Positions 22,259 to 33,895 are shown, counted from the stretch's first letter. The stretch: DNA of 64,000 nt from Raffaelea ambrosiae (GCA_002778195.1 PCDI01000003.1:2315913-2379912), one strand, 5' to 3'. Numbers and translations are program-made. Notes: generated by a model from the letters alone, not told the origin.

Positions 22259-25051
22259 AGAAGCCAGGCACAGATATGCACGCCGTCGCTGTCTTACATG
22301 CTACAGTAGTACATGCCTGGGCGCTGCGTCGGGTGTCCCGCAAGATGCTCTGCACATAAGCGTGTCCGGATGGGCGCTGGTGTGTCTTGGGCTTAGCCTA
22401 GCTCGTGCTGAGGACTAACTGCTGTTGTGCAAGATGCTCCGGGTATGTGAGACAGAGCCTGTGAACATGTCTCGCCAATTTGCATATCTTCCGCAGCACA
22501 TGCCTGTCGGCCGAACCAGACGCAGCCTGCCCTTTCCAGGGCCTGGGGCGGCGATCATTCCGGGGGATTTGAGTCCCAGATTCGGGCTATACTACTATGT
22601 ATGTACATAGTACTATTATATAGCAATAACGATCGCACAGCCAGAGACGTCTGGGTGTGTTCGTGTATTCTGCGCCTACGAGCAAGATGCATCCTCGAAT
22701 CCATGCTGCATGTACTGTGTGCGAATCTCGTATCAGCCATCGTCTCTCTTGCGTGGCATCCAGCGTGTCGCCTCTGCTCCTTTTCCTCTCCTTTTCCTCT
22801 CCCCCCTTTTCGTCCCTTTTTCGTCTCCTCGTCTCCGTCTCTTGCCATCACCGTTCCTTGCCCGCGCATGCATTCCTATTAATACGTGTCTATGCTATGC
22901 CGTTCTGAGCAAGGGACCACAGTCCGCCCCATCTGCGTTCCGTCTTCTGCGGCCAATGGCACGCAGCTGCAACGTCGTGGTCTCGCCGGCCTTGCTGGCC
23001 TTTTTTCTTTTTCATGTCTTTTGTGGCCAAAGCACCCGAACACCATACAACGCAATGTCTGACTGTAGTCTATTCCGACCGGGCCCTGTCTCTCTGTTTG
23101 TGCGTGCGAGCCGTCCTCGGCGGCCCCCTTTTCCTTGTCTATTCAGTTCTCTCTACGAGTACCATAACTAGTACATACAAAGTAGCATGTTCCCGGTGTT
23201 CTTAGTGCATGGCGGCAGGGCAAACGCGGCCTATGCCCGACCAAAAGCGGGAACCTGTGTTAAGGCTCCCAATAATTAAAAAAATTGCAAGCAGCAACGA
23301 GTACGAGTAGTTGCTCCACCAAGCTGATATACATAGTACATAGTAGCTTTCCTTTTTTGGGAGAACCAAAAAGGAGACCCCCAAAGGGGAAACAGAAAAA
23401 AAGGAACGAACGGAAGAACCGAAAGCAAAACAGTGTTTCGCTTCTTCTCCGAGAGCCTCCCTGTGCAGCACATTCCTAGTCCGGACGCCGGCAGACACAG
23501 ACTGGTGTGGTGGTGTGCACGGGCTGAAGAACACCTGCGGTCTTTTTGTTGTGTCTTAACTATTAAACTAACGAGGTAGCAGAGACTGAACCAGTGCCGA
23601 GCGCAGAAACAAGCAAGCACAAAAGGAACTTCGAGAAGAAGCCCTGGAAGAGTCAGAAGAAGCAACACCGCAATAAAAAGAGAACAAAACTGAGGGAAAA
23701 AAAACACTGCCAGAGGGAAAAAAGCCAGGACAAGACAAATAGTCGTCATCTAACTAATCTGAGTAAGGAGATCGCTGTTGCCACACTGAATCGCCCTCGC
23801 AGTCTCTTCTCAGCAGGTCAATCTCCTGAGAGACACGCCCTTCTGCCAACACCATCTCCGGAAGAAAGGAACAAGATGCAAGAAACACTGTACAGGTCCA
23901 TAGTGCTGCTGTGTCTGTATGAGTAAGGCGCATGGCACGAGAATCGCTCTCATCGTTAGATTTGCTAGTCCGCACCATGCCCGATTTCGCGCCTCTGTTG
24001 CACAACACAACCTTTGTAGGAATTCGCAGGAAGAAGCCGGACACACACGGCTTGCTCGCCATGTGTCACGGCTTCTTCCTGCGTACCATACGTAAAACGC
24101 ACACGACGGCATGCACGCCTCGTTCCACTACCACCTCCGTCGAACAGAGAGTCATGACAGTCTTGGGGGCCGATGTGGACTGTCGGAAAGCAACGCGGCA
24201 GCCGGAGTCTGTATTGGTCATTCTCGGTTTTGTTTCTTCAAGTTGTTATGTCTTCCATGCGCCTCGCCTTCCTCAACTTCCGTGGCCCTGGCATCTCCCG
24301 GTCTTCCCAGAATAGACTCTTCAGACGAGCCAACTCCGGGCGTCTTGCGTGTATGGCGCATTGCTATCAGACCTGCAAAGCAAGAGTGATAACGAATACA
24401 TATGCATTGTCTTGTGGCTTGCCTTCGCTTGACGTCGCGTCTCCCTGTGTCCAACGACATGGCCATACGGCCAGGGCTTCTCGTTCCAACGCCACTGGCA
24501 TGTCTCTGGAATGCTCTTTTTTGTTGCCGTAGCCCGGTCTGTTGGCCCTTAATGTCGCTGTTGGCGTAGTGGCTGCATGGAAAGCGCCTCCTGTCAGACA
24601 TTGAATCTGTGGGCATTTGTGTACAATGTGTGCTGCCCCAACTTGCTTGCAATCCTGTTGGCAGAATACATCCGATTGGGGCTTGTGTTGTTGGTGCCAC
24701 TTTCTGGCCTTACTTGTCCGCGGCAGGGGAACGCACACACAAGGCGCCTGTCGACCTGTTCCAAGATGTACAGATGTACCCCCAACAACCAACCAACCAG
24801 TCCTTACTCGTACCGGAGCTTGCCATGACATGCGGTCAGCGACAAGTCAAAACAGAGACAGGTTATTAGTTACTTGTGTGGCAACGGTAGCCCAAGCAAT
24901 TGTGTCCCTCGCCCTCGCCCCCAGACCAGTTCCTTTCGCATATCCCAATTTCTGGCGCTTTTTTTTTTCTCGATTTGTTTGCTTGCCACTCCTCATCTCG
25001 GGCTTCCTGAGCCTTTTTGATTTTTGATTTTTGATTTTTTTTTTGACCGGC

Positions 25052-26259
25052 TCACCCCCGGGCAGCAGCTGCAGCAGAAGTAGCTCGCGTCCCCAGCTTG
25101 CCCGTCGACAGGTACCCCCGATTGCCCATCTCGCCTCGCCAGCCGATGCCCAGCACCCCAAACACCAGCCGCCCGTTCGCCTGCTCCTGCAAGCTGCCGG
25201 GTGCCTGCTCCTCCAGCAGGAAGCACACCTGCTCCACCTCGCCGGGGTGCAGCACTGGTTTGGCGGGAAGGTGTGGCCTGGAGTCCTCCTCGCCGTCACT
25301 GCTCGCACTGCCAGGACGGGCGGCCCGTGTCTCCCAGTTGCAGTCCTCGTACGTCAGCGTCGGCACGAGGTCCAGCATCACCCGTTCCAGCTGCATCACG
25401 TCCTCGCCGCAGTTTTCCAGCTGTGCCTCCAGGACCCACCTCCTGTGCTCCTGGTGCGCTGGGCTGCCCTTCCCCCTCCCCTTCCTCACCCTCCTCGGCG
25501 TGTACGGCCCTGCCTTGGTCCGCACAATCAGCGACGACTTGCAGATGAACTGGTACAGTTTGCGGAACGTGCGCGTGCGTCCGCTAGTCTCGGATGCCTC
25601 GTAGTAACTGACCGTCACCGCCAGCACGTGGTTGCCCTCCTCCTTAAGGTCGAAGCGGACCACCTTTTGTAGGCTCCTGCCGGGCGTGAGGTCGACGCCT
25701 CTGTTGGGGGAGGCAGCCGAGGTGGCGGCAGCAGCCGCAGCCGCAGCGCCATGTCCATGTCCATCTCCACCGTCACCGCCACCCAAAACCAGCTTGACCG
25801 CCGCGGCCGCTGATGGCGTCTTCATCTCGGCCTCAATGCGCACATCCCGTATAGTCTTTCCTCCCGCAGTGCCCCCCACCCCGTCGTGGTTCGCACAGAG
25901 CGTGCATGAAAATGTCTCGCCCACGTAGGCTGAACCAAACGACGGCGGCAGGTTGAGGATGGGGCTCAACAGAAACGTGTCGGTGTTGGTGTCGGTGGAG
26001 GGCGCGCTGTAGGCGAGCGACGCCGGTACGATCGGAGGTGGCAGGGCCGTGGACAGCGGCGCGGAGACGGAGTACTGGGAGACGAGCGACGGGCGGGAGA
26101 GCCTGGGACGCCACAACCGGGTGGTGTCAATCAGGGCTCTTCTCTGGTCCACGATCATCCCTATCCCCCCGGAATGGAATGTACTTACCTCAACACCTTC
26201 AAAGAGATCGGATGTGGCTCTTTGACCACATCCTGCGACGAAAACCGCTGGTGGCTCAT
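25052..26259 (-). CDS. TRAPPC13: TRAPP complex subunit 13-like protein (DUF974)
   Basis: Exons 26259-26189 and 26102-25052 give 373 residues. Exon 1 starts at the only ATG of its frame and encodes MSHQRFSSQDVVKEPHP then ISLKVL; the split codon joins to RLSRPSLV in exon 2. Recognisable DUF974 features are the ILNLPPSFGSAYVGETFSC block, HVLAVTVSYYE, FRKLYQFICKSSLIVRTKA and the closing VFGVLGIGWRGEMGNRGYL strand. TRAPPC13 belongs to the TRAPP II/III tethering complexes acting at Golgi and autophagosomal membranes. The Gly/His/Ala-rich run in the middle is a low-complexity insertion. The family call is based on recalled conservation around the strands named. Confidence 0.82.
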
Positions 26260-26714
26260 TGCGACAAACGCGTGTGGTGGCTGTCTGGCCAAGCTCGTGT
26301 TGTGTGTCGTGTGGAAAGCTGTTGTCGAAGCTGCTGAAGAGAGCTTGTGAGGCGCAGAGGGAGCTCCCCGCCTTCGTGCATACGGGCGGGTCCCTGAAAT
26401 CGGCTTACGGAATCTTTCACACAACACCTCTCAAGCACACAAACACAAAACAGCCAAATAGCAGCATGAAGCACGGCCACTGCTGATTTCGGGTTTATTT
26501 TCATCCCTGCCTGGATGTTGAATGTTGAATGTTTTTTTCTGTCTGTGGTGTTTTTTTGGGAGCTAAATAATACTAACATCTGTCCATCACCATTTGCGAA
26601 GGATGCAGACCCGATAACTAATAGCTTACGACAAAAATACGGTTATCAATACAAACTTGGCTTAACCTGGGCTTGAGATGGCACTTTCTACACTGAATAT
26701 CAATCCTCACTTTT
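26260..26714. other. Promoter of the TRAPPC13-like gene and 3' region of the KHDC4-like gene
   Basis: Tandem intergenic stretch on the minus strand. The 26560-26700 part is AT-rich and suits a poly(A) region for the KHDC4-like gene. No gene seen. Confidence 0.45.
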
Positions 26715-29183
26715 TCAAAGACCAGGAGGGGGAGGAACCTAGAACAGACAGCACAAGGTTAGCACGTGTTATTCTTGATCGTCTCAGACATACACTTGGC
26801 GTGGGGCTTCACTCACCGAACTGTAGCTGGACGTGGCTCCCGGTGGGCCACCTGGTGGCGGAGGCGGTTGAGAGTCGGACTGAGAGGTGCCTGGGGGCGG
26901 CGGTGGCGGCGGCGCCTCGCTAGGAGGTGGCGGCGGAGGAGTAGACCCCGACGGGGGGGCGGAAACTCCAGGAGGAGGCGGAGCATCTGCCTGCTGCTGC
27001 TGCTGCTGCTGTGCTTGCTGTGCGGCCATATACTGCTGGTAGTATTGGACGTATGCGGCATATCCGCCATAAGGGGCATAGGGGTCGTTTGTTCCATAAT
27101 ACTGCGCATACTGGGCAGCGTAGTCTGCCGCATTGACAGCGCCAGCAGCACTCGCCGCGCCTGCAGCTCCGGCAGCTGGAGCACTGGCGCTTGTTGGCGT
27201 CCCTGCCGTTGTTGGACTGTTACCACCCGGCCCGGTGGGCGGCGTGGCAGAATTGCCCGCCCCCTGACTAGGCGAGTTGTACCCGCCCTGGCTGCCGTGG
27301 CCACCATAGCCACCGTGATTGTTGTTGTAACCGCCAGGCCCACCGCGACCACCGCCGTAGCCTTGGTGGTGGCCGTAGCCATTGCCTTGGCGATCGCCGT
27401 ACCGGTCGCCGTAGCCTTGACGGTCGCCGTAACCCCCACGATCACCGTAACCCCCACGGTCACCGTAGCCCCCACGATCGCCATAGCCATGCCGGTCTCC
27501 ATAGTACTGGCGTGGAGGCCTGCTCTTGAAGGCTTCGTATTGTTCTTTTACGTTTTCGAGGAGGTCCTCGCACAGTTCCTTGGCTTTTTCCACCATGTTC
27601 GGATCGGGGCCACTGTTGGTCAGTTGGGTTACAGATTCAAAGGAAAGATGATAGGGGGGGTTGACGGGTGCTCGTTTCGGTCAGTTCAGGAAACATGACT
27701 ACTTACGTCACATGGAGGTACATGGGCAGGTCGCTCTCACGGCCGGTCGACGACTCAATGAAGCCGGATCCAAGTCCTTTGATTTGGACACGGCAGGATG
27801 TCTCCTGCTGGATGTGCTTGACATAGGCACCGCCGTGACCAACAACCTGTGCTCGAAGGTTGAAGCCCGGGATAGGCTCAAGGTCGACTGGAATCTGCTG
27901 CTCCGGCCATTTTCTCTGTACAAAAATACAGGTTAGACAACACCTTCCCACAAGGGACAAGGAGAAAGCATGGCTCTCTTACCCGGCCATATTCGTCTCG
28001 CTCAACAGGCTCCTGCTCTCGTTCTCGGCGGCGGAACCGTCGTTCGTCGACGAGCGGAGGCAATTCCTGGTTGATCAGCTCGTTGATCTTGGCGATGGCC
28101 TTCTCTAGGCCCTCCTTTGTGGTGCTCGTGATATGAAGGTACAGCGGCGGGTTCTACAAGAAAGACGTGCACATTAGCTCCTGTGGGTGTGTGATAGAAG
28201 GGTCCTGAGGCTAGCTTACCGAGGCCGAAGCCATGCTCTTGTCGGGTAGGTAGCTCCCACGAGTCGTAACATCTTTATTCCCAAACAAAAAGCAAAGCTG
28301 TCAACACTGCTGCTCTGCAAATAACGAATATAAAACAATCAAGTGGTCAGAAAGGTATGGATGGATCGTACCAGCGCCAGTTTCGTCTTTAATCTAGTTC
28401 ACAAGGAATCGGAGGTCAGCAGATGCCAAAGAGGAGGATGTGCCTGGGCTAGCAAGCTTTTGGTAAGCAAGACGGTCCCCAACACGGCACGGAACAGCAC
28501 AACACAACACGACACAGCACGGCAATGTGTGATGCGGTCAAAGAAAACACACAACATCTCCACATCACACTAAAGTGAGCGTCTCAGAGAGGAGGTTCTG
28601 AGCGCGTGGATTAGTTGGATGAACCAAAAGTGCATTGTAATTACCTGTTTCTGCGTCGAAGCCTTCGTCACAATGTAGCGATTTCGCAGGTCGTTGACCT
28701 CAATATCCTTGATGTAGTCGCCGTCCGACACGTAGATCTCGCCATTGATGTTTGCTGCTGAGGCTGTGGCAGTGGCCTTCATGCCGGTCGAGGGGGGTGG
28801 CCGCACCGGCGGCGAGCTGTCGTCGTGGGCCGCCTTGCGCGACTGAAGCTGCTCGGAGATCTTGGCCGCAACGGCGGCTGCACGTAAGAGTTAGAGCAAG
28901 TTGTCACCAAATTCTCATCAACATGGATTGGAATGGCCAAAGACAGCCAACCAGCCATCCGCCCAGAAATCTTACCAGCCGCGGCAGCAGGGTCGACACG
29001 CTTCGCATCGTGGTCGGCAGACGTCTCGCGCTCGCGGGAGAGCGGACTACGATCGCGTGCCGAGTCAGCCTTCCTCGATGGCGGCGAGCGAGAGCGCCGG
29101 TCGAATCGAGAAGCCCTCTTTGGCTCTGGTTCCGTCTGGTCGAATCGCGATCGCTTTGCGCTCCGACGCTCGCCCGAATCCAT
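26715..29183 (-). CDS. KHDC4: KH-domain RNA-binding splicing protein (KHDC4/BLOM7 type), eight exons
   Basis: Exons 29183-28976, 28877-28645, 28393-28372, 28272-28220, 28153-27983, 27915-27707, 27612-26817 and 26738-26715 give 571 residues. The first KH-like region (DLRNRYIVTKASTQKQIKDE, then GADVTTRGSYLPD and PPLYLHITSTTKEGLEKAIA) and the second (VVGHGGAYVKHIQQETSCRV, then GLGSGFIESSTGRESDLPMY) match human KHDC4/BLOM7, which binds pre-mRNA and interacts with the Prp19 complex. The N-terminus is RS/RD-rich. The C-terminus carries GYGDR repeats, a Gln run and Pro-rich blocks, ending in VPPPPGL from a 24-nt last exon. Exon 3 is only 22 nt. Every junction keeps frame and has a plausible branch site. 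This is the most intron-rich gene of the window. Confidence 0.88.
27408..27500 (-). repeat. GYGDR-encoding tandem repeat in the KHDC4-like gene
   Basis: Six to seven copies of a 15-18 bp unit encoding GYGDR or GGYGD, an RGG-like low-complexity segment commonly found in RNA-binding proteins. Confidence 0.8.
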
Positions 29184-30537
29184 GGCCGGAGCTATTCTGT
29201 CTCAGGAGAATAAAAATTGGTATGGAAATAATAGTCAGATAAAGGTCACGGGTTTATGGAGAATGGAAATATCGTGTAGATGAAATGTCTTTGTTGTATG
29301 GCGCGTGGTTGTTGAGCAAATGAATATCCAGGACGCAGTGGTTCGGTGGATGGACGTCAACGTTGGCTCCTTCCGTTTCTTCATTCTTGGGGGGAATTGC
29401 AATTAGCACTAATTTTTTTGCTATTGGCACCGATAGGAGGGCGATAAAGGTCGATAAGTACCATTTTCAGAAGGATACCTACAGTACATAAATGTACGAC
29501 ACAAACCCTAACCACCGACAGCGCGCCAAACGGTTCGCCTCCGCTGTGATTGGCCAGTAAATAGTTAAAACCCGCTTCTCTCCTGCTTCGAACCTACATA
29601 GTACCTGCAACATACCCAGTGTACCCCTTCCACAAACAAAAACAAACAAGAACCCCTAGCATCTAAGCTCTGTCCCAAATTCCTATCCTTAATCCCTATC
29701 CAGAATCCCTTTTGTTCACCTTACCTAACGTGGAGCTAGAAGAATAGGAGTATAATGATTTTGGTAGTACGCAGGTATGTATCTTTATGTACTCGTTGGG
29801 CCCCTTTGTAACCTTTTTTCTTATCGGGGCGACCGTAGCCAAAAGAAATGGTGCCACTATCATTTCCCTATTTTTTGCTCCGTCTTCCTCTGCAACGAGG
29901 CTGCTACTGGCTGTTGGCCAATAACGGGCGCGGACACGGGACCCTTGCAGCTCTAGCGAACAATAACCATGCAGTGAAGTATGCGTCCAGAGCAACGTCC
30001 CAGGCCGGATGGCAGTGGCTCCGATTGAGCTTGCAAGTCGGCTCCAGCGCTGGAAGTGCCACGGTCTAGCCTTTTTGGGTAGAGTCCCTTGCCTCCACAC
30101 AATTCGGTAGTCGCAAAATGTAGTTACCAGTAAATTTTTTTTTCCCTGCCAGAGCGAGGTCGGTGAGGATTGGCTTTTTTTTGGCAGGTTGTGCTTCACG
30201 GATCGTTCTTTCCTTGTGAAGTCTGGGATTGCTCTTTCCATTGCGCCAATTGATCGCTCCTTCCCCGTTCACGGTATTCTTTTATGGTCCCTCTTTCTTT
30301 CTATTCCCTGTTTGTTCAGTGAACCCTGCAGAGTCGGCATTGCCAGTACTTACACAGTTTGTCCACCCCCTCTGACTCACCAGGCCCACCTATTCGCCCC
30401 TCAAAACTAACCAAACGGCGAGCTTCAGTCTGAATTTCTCTCTCCCTCCACTTCTCCTGCCGGTCCTCCGTAGTGACGATGCCCTCTGGCAACCGGTGTT
30501 GATTCTTACAGAAAGATTCACGATACCGTCCGCCGTC
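29184..30537. promoter_or_regulatory. Divergent region between the KHDC4-like gene and ILV6
   Basis: 1.35 kb with both promoters. It holds one TACATAGTA motif (29595-29603), a TGACTCA element 159 bp before the ILV6 ATG, and C/T-rich patches near 30290 and 30440 that suit a leader. Interstitial AACCCTAACC at 29504-29513 is a single telomere-like unit and probably chance. No gene seen. Confidence 0.5.
30373..30379. promoter_or_regulatory. Candidate Gcn4/CPC1 element TGACTCA upstream of ILV6
   Basis: A perfect core for the bZIP activator of general (cross-pathway) amino-acid control, 159 bp before the ILV6 start codon. The placement suits ILV6 regulation. A 7-mer of this kind also occurs by chance, so function is inference. 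Confidence 0.45.
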
Positions 30538-31568
30538 ATGGCATCACGCAGTCTGCTCGCCCCTTCGTGGCGAGCCGCCTCCGCCGCCGCCGGCTTCCGC
30601 CCTGCTATCACACCGTTTTCCACAGCCCTGCGGTATAGTTCGAGCAAAAGTCCCACGTCTCCGATCTTCTACAAGGCTCTGCGCCGCCGGCAAGCCACCC
30701 TGCCCGTCAATGACACGCCGTCTGCCTGGTCTGCCCAGGCTGCTGTCTCCAACATCCTTTACGAGACCCCTACGCCGTCACCGGAGCCCTCGAAGCGCCA
30801 TGTGCTAAACTGCCTTGTTCAGAACGAGCCGGGTGTCCTGTCCCGCGTCTCCGGCATTCTGGCAGCCCGCGGCTTCAACATTGACTCTCTCGTCGTGTGC
30901 AGCACCGAGATAGCAGATCTGTCCCGCATGACGATCGTACTGACTGGTCAGGACGGCGTTGTGGAGCAGGCTCGGAGACAGCTCGAGGATCTCGTCCCCG
31001 TCTGGGCTGTGCTCGACTACACCAACGCGGCGCTTGTCCAGCGTGAACTGCTCTTGGCCAAGATCAACATTCTCGGCCCTGAGTACTTCGAGGAACTGCT
31101 GGCGCACCACCGCGAAATCACGGCGACTGACGACATCGAGGCCGAAGACGCAGAGACGCCGCTGCCTGAGGCTGCCCAGGACTTTCACCCGAGTCAACTG
31201 GCGGCAAGTGAGGCCCTCCGTCATAAGCATGAGCACCTGAAATCTATTACGTACTTCACCCACCAATTCGGTGGGAAGGTTTTGGACATCAGCACGAACT
31301 CGTGCATTGTCGAAGTGTAAGTGAAGTGAATTTTGCATATAAGATTGCACTGGCAATTGGATAGTGCGAGCTAACTGAATCGAACAGTTCCGCCAAACCA
31401 TCGCGGATCGACTCTTTCCTCAAGCTCATCACGCCGTTTGGCATTCTCGAGTCGGCTCGCACTGGTTTGATGGCTCTGCCGCGGTCGCCTCTGTATGACC
31501 CTGATGAGAACACTCCTACGATGGATGCGGAGGACATCGTGGATGCGAGCCGGCTTCCGCCTGGTTAA
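30538..31568 (+). CDS. ILV6: Acetolactate synthase regulatory (small) subunit, mitochondrial
   Basis: Exons 30538-31316 and 31388-31568 give 319 residues. The ATG at 30538 begins an Arg/Ser/Ala-rich mitochondrial presequence (MASRSLLAPSWRAASAAAGF). An ACT domain spans about residues 87-160 (RHVLNCLVQNEPGVLSRVSG, then GFNIDSLVV and DLSRMTIVL). The C-terminal small-subunit domain follows, ending after the intron in AKPSRIDSFLKLITPFGILE and SARTGLMALPRSP. The subunit stimulates the catalytic Ilv2 and confers valine feedback inhibition in valine, leucine and isoleucine synthesis. The frame breaks right at a GTGTAAGT donor and resumes after CTAACTGAATCGAACAG, so the junction is clear. It is divergent from the KHDC4-like gene and convergent with ornithine carbamoyltransferase. 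Confidence 0.95.
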
Positions 31569-31890
31569 AAAGTGGAGGTAGTCTGATAGTGGGGGACGGC
31601 GTCTCTGTTCAGCGTGGTTTCAAAGACAAGTCGTTTTGCATATAGATGTTCAACGTGGTTTGGGAGACAAGTTGTTCAATGGGATTTCAGAAACAATTTC
31701 CTGGAATAGCTCTGCAAACTGAACAGTGTGGACTCATATTTACAGATGACGAAGTTGCATGGAATATTCTGGAATTGATCCTCGGCTGTCTTCAAAGCCG
31801 GCGTAAAAATATCTTATATTTTGGAAAATTGGACTGAAAAGTGTTTATTTTTTGCGGTAATATCTTCTATTATCAATATACAGCTGAAAT
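31569..31890. other. Convergent 3' region between ILV6 and ornithine carbamoyltransferase
   Basis: AT-rich 3' untranslated and terminator sequence for both genes (AAATATCTTATATTTTGG near 31807). No gene seen. Confidence 0.5.
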
Positions 31891-33078
31891 CTAAACGATA
31901 TTGCCCTTGTTCACAACAAATCCCTCCAACGCAGCTAAAATGGCGATGTCGACAGTCAGTTATATCCACCGCAATATGCATAAGGGGGTATCTCTTGGAG
32001 GGGGCACAAAAACTTACCGATGGCGGCCCAGAGACGGTTCTCTGCCTCCTGGAAGACAAGAGACCGAGGTCCGTAGAACACCTCGTCGGCGACCTCATCC
32101 GGGTGCCGGGGCAAGCAGTGCATAAACTTCCAATCCGCCTTGGCGCCGCCTCGTTTGGCTAGCTCGCTGGTAATCTGGTAGCCAGCGAATGCCTGCAGAC
32201 GCTTCTTTGCCTCCTCCTCCTGGCCCATAGACACCCACGTGTCGGTCACCAGAATGTCTGCATCTTTTATGGCCTCCTCGGGCACGGTCGTCTCAGTCAG
32301 CTTGCTGCTGCCCGAGGACACGATCAGTGAGCGCATCCTGTCTGGGATGCCGAAGCCCTTGGGCGAGGCCACGGCAATGTCGACACCCATCTTGGCACAG
32401 CCAATGGCCAGGTCGAACAGAACATTGTTGGAGTCGCCCACCCAGGCGACCTTCTTGCCTTCGAGACCCAGGCTGGCACCGCTGGGCTTGGATGCCGGAA
32501 AAGCCTCGTGGATAGTCAGGAAATCGGCAATGGTCTGCAGTGGGTGAAAGTCGGCTGACAGGGCGTTAATGACGGGCACCGATGAGTCCTTGGCCAAGCC
32601 GGTGACATCAGAGTGCGGCCCAACGCGGGCAACCATGCAGGACGTCATGGACGAGATGACTTTGGATGTGTCCAGGAGGGACTCGTTGACCTGTGCATAA
32701 TGGTTCAGTGTCGGTTCATATATGCAGCACAGCAAGGGTCAATAAAGGGAAACACACCCCCAGCTGGATGTCGTCCTTGCCGAGGAACATTGGGTGGCCG
32801 CCCATCATGGCCACGGCAGACTCGGTGGAGACCCGTGTCCGGGTACTCCGTTTGTTGAACATCATGGCCACGGCTGGACCAGTGAGACTGCCCTTCAGCT
32901 TTTCGGGGAAGTTGCCTGCCTTGTACGCCGTCTTGTACTCGGCAGCATTCAGAACAAGCTTCGTGAACTCGTTTGGCGCCAGGTCCGCGATGGACATTAG
33001 ATGCCGGGGTGTAGAATAGGCCCTGGCCTGCCCGAATTGGGCGAGAGACCGCGTTGTCTTGAAAAGTGCACCTCGCAT
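31891..33078 (-). CDS. ARG3: Ornithine carbamoyltransferase, mitochondrial (arginine biosynthesis)
   Basis: Exons 33078-32758, 32690-32018 and 31934-31891 give 345 residues. The N-terminus is an Arg-rich presequence followed by RHLMSIADL. Signature residues are STRTR (78-82, carbamoyl phosphate binding), HPLQ (156-159), the ornithine/carbamoyl loop SMG (261-263) and HCLPRH (298-303, with the reactive cysteine). The last exon of 44 nt supplies the conserved tail LEGFVVNKGNIV, without which the protein would end abruptly at RLWAAI. The enzyme makes citrulline from ornithine and carbamoyl phosphate; the presequence suggests the mitochondrial matrix, as in Neurospora arg-12 rather than the cytosolic yeast enzyme. 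Divergent from the DUF3712 gene. Confidence 0.96.
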
Positions 33079-33895
33079 GGTTCGGTGTGTGGTCGCCTGC
33101 GTAAAAATATGCTGTAAGTCACTCCGCAGGAGGAGCAGATCTCATTTATACAAGTTTTTCAAAGATCTGCACTCGTGGTCGTCTTACTCAAACAGAGCTG
33201 CTTTTCGATGCAACCAGCAAAAATGCAGGTTTAGAGTGTTGCCGAATCAGAAATTGATTCCGAGAAAGAACAGATATTTGTCCAGTCACAGCCCAATGTC
33301 AGATAGAAAGCTGTCGCGTGCAAAGGTTCCAAAGTTCACAAAATTTTCACTTTCAATTGACTCACTTATCACGATAAACAGCTGTCGGTCGATGTCTGGG
33401 GCAATTGTTGAGAGCAACACAGTACACACACCGTGTTGCACTGCCAGAGACCTGGATTGGGGTCTAATACGGTGCAATTGTGGGGGGCTGGAACCCGGCA
33501 AGTACGGGAAGGATCCAATGAAAACAGCCGAAAGCTTTGCCTGAGCCAGGGTCGACTGGTCTCAGGTGCTGTGCCGTGCCTTGGACGGGCTGACGTATGG
33601 CTGTGTATGATGTCGCCCCCATCGCACCTTCCGTTTCTTCACCTGTCGCTGCCTTCCCATTTCTCATCCTTTCCATCTTGAGAAATCCTCAAAATTTCTC
33701 CTCCTTTCGTTCTGTCATTTTCTGTCACTCATTTTACGGCATCTCATGGCCAAACAACAAGCTTGAGCCCGACGTCCTCGAACACACAGCAGGCTCGCAT
33801 CTTGCCATCTCGCCCTCTGTCCAAATTCTGGACATACTAGGCAACTGTTACAACCGGAAACCTGGGAGGCCGCTGACGGGCGGCTGCTCGCAACC
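33079..33895. promoter_or_regulatory. Divergent promoter region of ornithine carbamoyltransferase and the DUF3712 gene
   Basis: 817 bp between opposite starts. The half nearest the carbamoyltransferase is AT-richer and contains the TGACTCA element; the half nearest the DUF3712 gene is C/T-rich, suiting a 5' leader. No gene seen. Confidence 0.5.
33358..33364. promoter_or_regulatory. Candidate Gcn4/CPC1 element TGACTCA upstream of ornithine carbamoyltransferase
   Basis: Perfect 7-bp core 280 bp upstream of the ATG at 33078. Arginine genes are classic targets of Gcn4/CPC1. A chance match is possible; use is inference. Confidence 0.5.

Larger units (their letters stand above)
19159..25051. other. 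5.9-kb stretch without a recognisable gene
   Basis: Lies upstream of the DENN start and downstream of the TRAPPC13-like stop (both minus strand), so part of it must be the DENN promoter and 5' leader. Open frames here are short, lack third-position GC bias and show no family motif. It contains several short tandem repeats, homopolymer runs and five copies of TACATAGTA/TACTATGTA (20907, 21912, 22593 and 22604 as an inverted pair, and an overlapping pair at 23330/23337 counted once). A lysine-rich frame at 23594-23926 does not look like a real protein. A non-coding RNA gene cannot be excluded. Confidence 0.55.

Noticed and set aside
22561..22590. GATTTGAGTCCC, resembling a tRNA T-loop (B box)
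   Set aside because: No matching acceptor stem, anticodon arm or A box could be folded around it.
23594..23926. Lysine-rich 110-codon frame in the gene-free region
   Set aside because: No third-position bias, no homology that I recognise, simple composition.
29504..29513. AACCCTAACC, a telomere-like unit
   Set aside because: Single unit without tandem copies, inside an ordinary promoter region.
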